A DNA stretch of 64,000 bases from Gloeophyllum trabeum ATCC 11539 (lineage: Eukaryota > Basidiomycota > Agaricomycetes > Gloeophyllales > Gloeophyllaceae): NCBI RefSeq assembly GCF_000344685.1, contig NW_006920422.1, forward strand, positions 263,753-327,752. Direction: 5' to 3'. Positions 58,760-64,000 of this stretch are shown in pieces; position 1 is the stretch's first letter; the number at the start of each line of letters is the position of its first letter. Both the position numbers and the translations under genes were made by a program. The notes under the pieces are model-generated. The model did not search any database. It had not been told where the DNA came from and was given only the letters and a program-made list of their open reading frames with translations.

Positions 58760-59656
58760 TCACTCGGCCGCGTACAACTGGAACTCCCAAGGCGCGCTCT
58801 GCCCAGAGCCCGTCATGGTCTCGCTGAACCAGATCCTACGCAGGCGGCAAGTCGCGTATACCTTCACGTATGAGACGTGCGAGTATGAGCCGCTGGGTAA
58901 CGTGCCGCCGCTACCTTGCTCGTCAGATTTGCGGTGGGCAGCCTGGAGAAGAGTCGTTGATGTGAAGTGGGAAAGGAGGGAGGGTAGATTTAGGGCGACG
59001 GTCGACCATGTGGTTAGTTTAGACGGAGAAGGAGGGGGGAAGGAGAGCGGGAGGTGTAGGAGAGGTGGGGAGGATAGGGTCAGGCGGGGCGATTTCTGCA
59101 GTGGTAGGACATTCAATAAACATAGCACACACGCCAAAAGACCATAACATGTATCCTCACAATATCTTCCATGAGTCATTGGAAAACAGACAAGTAATAT
59201 CGAGCGAAGGTATAAAACGGATGGACTGACCTGAAACGTCGAGCAGCGAATTATACCCTCTCTTCCGCCTCTATCGACCACGCCCACCTCAAAGCTCCAT
59301 TCGCGTCCCATATCCCGTACTTGTATATGCATCCAAGGATGTTTCAATCGCAGGCTTCCCCTGCGTTTATCACGCGGACATCGGATATACGTCTTCCGAA
59401 TTGTAGGACTCTGTAGATGCAATACTTTCTGGCACAGTTCGTACCCTTTCCCTTCGCCTTCCCCGCTCGTCGGGGCTGCCTCGATTAGACTAGCTGGAGG
59501 TGCCGGTGCCGGCTCGTTCTTGGAGTCGTTCAGTAAATGGATGAAGGAATCGGACGGCAGCTGTGCGTCTATATGAGTGGAAAAGAGCGCCAGAGGATCG
59601 CTAGATGTCGAGGAGAACAGAGAGACTATGCCGGGCTGGACCGACGAGGAGAACAT
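58760..59656 (-). CDS. CFAP20-domain (DUF667) protein, 253 aa
   Basis: It starts MFSSSVQPGIVSLFSS at 59656. Exons are 59656-59231 and 59095-58760 (762 nt, 253 aa). It follows the CFAP20/BUG22 pattern: an N-terminal QPGIVSLFSSTSSDPLALF strand, then LQSPTIRKTYIRCPRD, LRLKHPWMHIQVRDMGREW, FEVGVVDRGGREGIIRCSTF, then a WSTVALNLPSLLSHF block, VSYVKVYATCRLRRIWFSE and a short EFQLYAAE end. In ciliated organisms CFAP20 is an inner-junction protein of axonemal doublet microtubules. This organism class has no flagella, so the role here must differ; it could be a nuclear or microtubule role, which is inference. Low-complexity insertions (PAPAPPASL; PPSPSKL) lengthen it. The 135-nt intron is in frame and stop-free, so unspliced mRNA would encode a 298-residue variant. 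Confidence 0.8.
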   Translation of the reverse strand: MFSSSVQPGIVSLFSSTSSDPLALFSTHIDAQLPSDSFIHLLNDSKNEPAPAPPASLIEAAPTSGEGEGKGYELCQKVLHLQSPTIRKTYIRCPRDKRRGSLRLKHPWMHIQVRDMGREWSFEVGVVDRGGREGIIRCSTFQVSPSVLYLRSILLVCFPMTHGRYCEDTCYGLLACVLCLLNVLPLQKSPRLTLSSPPLLHLPLSFPPPSPSKLTTWSTVALNLPSLLSHFTSTTLLQAAHRKSDEQGSGGTLPSGSYSHVSYVKVYATCRLRRIWFSETMTGSGQSAPWEFQLYAAE

Positions 59657-60668
59657 GGCGGCAGTCGTACGCGGCGCCGGCGGCGTTGTATTGGGCGACG
59701 TCGAGGACACCAGCGCGCCACAACGCCGAAACGACCCTTCAGCCAATCAGACGCGACGACCGTGACGATCAATTGCCATATGGGGTTTGTACGTACGCGT
59801 CCTTACACATTCTCTTTCGCCGCTGACCGCTCCTCGAAAGGTGACTACATGCTAAGTACGTTTGTTCAACCGCTACATGTCTTGTAGCTGTGGAATAGAC
59901 AGCCGGTCGCGGACGACGACTGGAGGACAATATTGTGGCATATCCTTTATGAGGGGGCCACATCCAAAGCCTGAGGCATCGCAGACTCGGAATCGACCCA
60001 GCCCGTCGACGGCAGTCGACAGCCGTCTGTTCTCGTAAGGAGACCCTGACGATCGATGGACTGACATGCCTAAACGCAAAACTCTATTGCTTGATGTTTC
60101 ACGCCAGAACCCCGCCGTCTCCAGGAACGTCCAGCACGTAAGTCACTTCACCTTCATAATTAAAATTCATTGACTCGGATCGTGGTTCGAACTTCGAATT
60201 ACAAGCAAATTTCAGCCTTCAGCTAGGACTTGGGGCATATTCAGGCTACTTACCTTGCACACGGACAGTGGATAGCATGAAGAGTCCTACGCGCAGCAGG
60301 AATGGTGAAGGTACAAATTAGTTGAAATTATTGCTCACCGACGCGGTGTGGTCAAGGACCGCTATATACAAATCCGTCCTCACCCTGCGCTTCTTTGCTC
60401 TGTGTTTGAGACCAGTGGGTCCCGCGCCTTGGATTTCGTGTACGTATGTAACCCCGCTCTCTTCACCGGCGCACCACATCATTGGTCTCGACTTCGGAGC
60501 GAGCATGCACGGAGGCTCTGGGCACTAGGACGGCCCTGCGCACGGGCCTCCAAAAAAACCTATAAAACCCTCCGCTGACCCAATGATACTCCCATCGTCC
60601 CGGACGTTCCAAGTTCTCCAGTCTCACCACATCCTCACTACTAATCAATAACCGCCCTACTGCCAACG
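59657..60668. promoter_or_regulatory. Intergenic with hydrophobin promoter
   Basis: About 1 kb between the divergent CFAP20-domain and hydrophobin genes. A clear TATAAAA at 60561-60567 lies about 105 bases before the hydrophobin ATG, as in strongly expressed fungal genes. A short frame at 60066 (MPKRKTLLLDVSRQNPAV) followed by a GTAAGT might be a first exon but has no visible continuation. Confidence 0.5.
60561..60567 (+). promoter_or_regulatory. TATA box of the hydrophobin gene
   Basis: TATAAAA lies about 100 bases before the ATG at 60669, followed by a pyrimidine-rich stretch around 60580-60650 that probably contains the transcription start. Confidence 0.65.
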
Positions 60669-61037
60669 ATGTTCTTCGCCAAGCTCGCCGCATTCGCTAC
60701 CTTCGCTACCCTTGCGGCCGCCAATACTTCTGGTTCATGCAACACCGGCCCCGTCCAGTGCTGCAACTCCGTCCAGAAAGCGGACGCCCCCGGCGTCGCG
60801 ACCCTCTTGGGTCTCCTCGGCATTGTCCTCCAGGACGTGAACGCTAATGTCGGCATCACTTGCTCGCCGATCAGCGTCATTGGCGGTGGTGAAGGCGCGT
60901 CTTGGTGAGTAGACTCAGTTGGCAAGAGTAAGAACCACGCTGACTGAATGACCCTTAGCTCCGCTCAGCCTGTCTGCTGCGAGGACAACTCGCACGGTGG
61001 TGTTGTCTCCATCGGCTGCATGCCCGTCAGCCTGTGA
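60669..61037 (+). CDS. Class I hydrophobin, 104 aa
   Basis: Exons are 60669-60904 and 60959-61037 (315 nt, 104 aa). A signal peptide covers about residues 1-18 ([18 protein letters not shown]), so the protein is secreted. The mature part has the eight hydrophobin cysteines in the pattern C-X6-CC-X32-C-X13-C-X5-CC-X12-C-X5, within class I limits. Class I hydrophobins assemble into amphipathic rodlet films on aerial hyphae and fruiting bodies. The intron interrupts the codon of the fifth cysteine, a position often seen in basidiomycete hydrophobins. The upstream TATA box and short 5' UTR suggest high expression. Confidence 0.97.
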
Positions 61038-61576
61038 ACTCATCGTCAATGACAGTCGAGGTATGATATTCTTCCATCGGAAACAATTCCTGGACTTATC
61101 GGATAGTGTTCGGAAACTTTAGCTGCTCTTTTCCGCATCGTTGGAAGATTGGGTAGTTATTCGTTAGTCGGAGGATAATTGCCTTTCGGCAGAGGACTAT
61201 ACTGGGTTTACATTGTCGCTCACTGCACTGCGGAAATATAATCTCGTCTAATGTTGATTGACTACAAACATTGAGCGTGAACTACAGCCCAGGGGGACTG
61301 CGAGCAAGGCTCAATGATGACCTTGCGTCTCTAGGAAGTTGTTTGTAAGGTAGGTTATACAGAAGGTTCCCTTATCATATTTTGCACTGTAGCTCCCCGA
61401 ATAACATAAAAGCAGAGACTATATCAACTCTGCGCTTCGGGTGTCGCAGTGCAGACTTACATCATACTGGAGTTATGCGACGAGTCGTGGAAGAGGACTC
61501 CCTGCAACACTACCCGTAAACTCACGTGGAACGTTGAGCAGCAAATCCCAATTCCACAAGTATAACATTTTCATCT
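61038..61576. other. Intergenic between convergent genes
   Basis: This holds the hydrophobin 3' UTR and possibly the last exon of the formyltransferase gene, because a donor-like GTGAGT sits near its end (about 61610 on the minus strand). No other gene was seen. Confidence 0.4.
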
Positions 61577-63063
61577 TCACGGTCCTCGTTGAAAGACGAC
61601 GTAACCGCGCCACTCACCCCCACAGAAGCTCTTCCACCCATTCCACCACTCCTTCGCGTCCAGCATGACACGGTCCTGCTGCTTCACCTTGCCGGTACTG
61701 AGTACAGTATCGCCCGCACACCGGATTAAGATAGACCGCGAGTGAGAATCGTATATAGCTGCCCCCGCTTCCGATGGTAACGTGGAAGGCACTTGTGGGG
61801 GTGGATGTATAGACAGAGCATGGAGCTGCAGCGTCTTCGAGTTAGGTAAGTACGTCGTGAGGGGTTTCTAATGGAACAGGAAGGACATCGTGAAGATCGG
61901 GTCCAATGATATATTTTGAGCGGACATACTTGGTGGGATATGGCTCTGTGCCTCCTTACGACACCCTGAGCTGTCATAGTTGTAAAATCGACAATAGCGT
62001 CTTCGAGGGTGATCATCGGCGCTCTGGGGATGCCAGAGTCGGAGGTGAGGAGAGGTTGAGGCCTAGCGACGGCCTGCGAACACATCCCAAGTGAATATTA
62101 TAATAAGAGTGCAGCGGGTCCCATACCGTGCCAGACAGCATGTCACGCAAGACTGAGACCAGCAGATCCCCACCTTGGCGAGCCAGAGTATCTCGGAGCG
62201 AGGAGAAAGTCGCATCCTCCGGTACAGACTACAACATCCGTGGGTCACAGATGTACCCTCCGGATAAAGGAGAGCTCTCACCATCTCTCGCCGCCCCCAT
62301 ATCTCCCCGGCATCAATACCTTTACTCTTCTCCATCATCTCAATCACACAGACACCTGTCTCTCGTCGTCCATCCATCAGGGTGTGTTGTATTGGCGCGG
62401 CACCGCGGTACAAGGGTAGTAGTGACGGGTGGACGTTAAGTCTTCTGGAGGGACAGAAGAGACCGAGTAAAGACTTCGGGAGAATCCGCCCAAAGGATGC
62501 CGTCACAATCAGGTGGGAGGGATGCGGGTTGAGAAAGGGAGCTGGAGGCTGATACCTGCGTCAGAACGTAAGCAACCAATCCTGCGAAAGGGTACTAACC
62601 TGCCAGTGCTTGAAGTCGGTTCGCTTGTGTGGGATGGTATGAATTGACAGGTCGAGTTCTTGACCGAGTACCTTCAAGGGTGCTTGAGAATTCAATGAGC
62701 ACTCAGTCGTGCGAATTTCAGCAGGAGAGCCGTACAGACAGATAGCTGCGATCCACGACGGCCAACTTTTTCATCTGGCTGGGTGACAATTTCTAACTCT
62801 TGCCATACGTCTATAATCACACGCATCCACGTCTGTCAAAATTCATGCCAGTAGCATTGAGGACAGACTGACGCACCTTTCGCCTTGTGTAACTGCTCTA
62901 GAACAAGACAAGAGAATTCATCGCGACCAAGGAAAAGGACCTTGAAGGGTTCCTCACACAGAACTGTTTGTAGACATCTCCGAGCGTTCGCAACAAATTC
63001 CGAACTCGTTCGGACGGGTCGTCTGGCGTGTCTGGTGTTGTACTTGACGCGAAAGCCCAGCAT
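61577..63063 (-). CDS. fmt1: Mitochondrial methionyl-tRNA formyltransferase
   Basis: The enzyme formylates initiator Met-tRNA with 10-formyl-THF for mitochondrial translation. It starts [18 protein letters not shown] at 63063: Arg-rich with no acidic residue in the first 20, a likely mitochondrial presequence. The Rossmann-type start of the domain is [19 protein letters not shown]. After introns come [36 protein letters not shown] and the signature [18 protein letters not shown], then [20 protein letters not shown]. The C-terminal tRNA-binding domain has [20 protein letters not shown] and [17 protein letters not shown]. Numerous short introns are needed between 61790 and 62840, and not every junction could be fixed. 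The stop at 61577 is provisional because a possible donor follows [10 protein letters not shown]. Confidence 0.85.
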
Positions 63064-63789
63064 AGAGCGAAAGTGTACTAGGGGTCGGTTTGGATTACTC
63101 GCGTGCCCACCCGCATTTCTCAGAGTGTTCTCACGACATGACCGTCCGTTTGCCTCCGGAGAGTTTCTGTCCCGAAGATCACACTATAATGACCGATTTT
63201 GAGTCGCTGCTTATACCAGGTTATATTCAAGCTATCTGATACAGACCGACAACGCCGAGGCCCGTAGAGTGGGCGCGTTTGCTTATTTTGGAAGATGCCG
63301 CGGTTGCACTCGTATGATGTATGGCGTTCCGTCTGCACATTTATTATTCGGCGCGCTTTTCTGAGTCAGCGCGCTTTTTCAGGCAGACAACAGCGCGCTT
63401 TTTCGCGGACTTGTAATAGATCAGTCTTGGTGCGCCTGTCTGTGTCTGTGTCTGCATTATTGTCGATAGTCTCTCAGTACTAGCCTCAGTACTAGCATAT
63501 ACAATGTGTTGTGCCTGATATCAGTATGTCTAGTGTGACATGACTCTCAGCCTGTCACGGGTGGGCTCCAGGCCATCGGATGTCTACCTAAGATTCAAAA
63601 CCACCTGGAGGTGTCTTGTAGAGGTGTTCTGAGAGGGTCCTGATAAAGAATGTGAGCGTCCGGATGTTCTCTGTAACGGAAAGACATTAATGGTGTGACT
63701 CTGTGACATCGCAGCACAACTTATGTCGACCGGTCAGACCCGGTCATCATGCTATATTCAGTTTCTTTCGATAGTACAGCATTTTGTAT
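63064..63789. other. Intergenic with short tandem motif
   Basis: About 730 bases. At 63350-63415 the word GCGCGCTTTT(T)C occurs three times within 65 bases, and CTCAGTACTAGC is doubled at 63473-63497. No gene was recognised. The formyltransferase promoter should lie in the first part. Confidence 0.45.
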
Positions 63790-64000
63790 CTAGAGATCCG
63801 GTAACTCGTCCTCCCACCAAGCTTTCCCGTCTTGTGGAATATCATCCGAGAATTGCAGAAAAGCACCCCCGTCGGGCGAGTCGTTACCTAGCCTTGGCGC
63901 TAGCAAACGATCCATATCCCGTTGCTCGTCCAGCCAGTCGAGGTTAGGTCCAACTGTGGCGCTAGAACTGGCGACAGGCACAGTACTAAAACCAGCTATC
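63790..64000 (-). CDS. C-terminal end of an unidentified protein (partial)
   Basis: The minus-strand frame is open from the window edge to a stop at 63790-63792. The visible 69 residues are hydrophilic and acidic (GPNLDWLDEQRDMDRLLAPR, then FLQFSDDIPQDGKAWWEDEL). The composition is that of a real protein end rather than a chance frame, but no family is recognisable. The gene begins beyond base 64000. Confidence 0.45.
   Translation of the reverse strand, partial: IAGFSTVPVASSSATVGPNLDWLDEQRDMDRLLAPRLGNDSPDGGAFLQFSDDIPQDGKAWWEDELPDL

Noticed and set aside
60160..60210. GGTTCGAAC-like word as a possible tRNA box B
   Set aside because: No matching box A and no cloverleaf could be folded around it.
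63350..63500. Possible CRISPR-like or other regular array
   Set aside because: The repeats are only 11-12 bases, irregularly spaced, and the genome is eukaryotic.

Overview
This is a nuclear segment of a filamentous basidiomycete, most likely an Agaricomycete. The evidence is genes broken by many short (about 50-75 nt) introns, including micro-exons, a class I hydrophobin, and several families typical of mushroom-forming fungi: a multi-pass membrane protein family, a DUF6534-like membrane protein, F-box/LRR proteins and fungal protein-kinase-like genes. Placement below class is not attempted. One run of 597 Ns (16552-17148) shows this is a draft scaffold.

0-15 kb: the 3' part of a large conserved protein (possibly UNC80-like), a decayed kinase-like pseudogene interrupted by a small TA-flanked MITE, a complete MSH6 mismatch-repair gene of about 20 exons, an internally deleted kinase-like copy, an unrecognised multi-exon gene and an intact kinase-like gene of the same family. 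14.6-25 kb: a Gly-rich stress-type protein, a repeat region around the assembly gap, a RAD51-family paralogue with an altered P-loop, and the exonuclease gene EXO1. 26.5-34 kb: a two-finger C2H2 regulator, PIG-P (GPI-anchor synthesis) divergent from a 5-formyl-THF cyclo-ligase, and an RRM protein. 34-45 kb: an intron-containing initiator tRNA-Met, and two inverted paralogues of a membrane protein separated by 4.3 kb without recognisable genes.

45-64 kb: an F-box protein, an intronless epoxide-hydrolase-like enzyme, an intradiol ring-cleavage dioxygenase, GFA1 (first step of chitin precursor synthesis), a DUF6534-like membrane protein, a CFAP20-domain protein (surprising in a fungus without flagella), a hydrophobin, mitochondrial methionyl-tRNA formyltransferase, and the 3' end of an unknown gene.

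Functional links: MSH6 and EXO1 act in the same mismatch-repair pathway and lie about 12 kb apart with a recombination (RAD51-like) gene between them. The cyclo-ligase and the formyltransferase both belong to folate one-carbon metabolism but are far apart. GFA1, PIG-P and the hydrophobin all serve the cell surface. No CRISPR array, prokaryotic operon or viral gene was seen. Exon limits were read by eye from GT-AG (or GC-AG) signals and family conservation; where exons are listed, the total length was checked to be a multiple of three.
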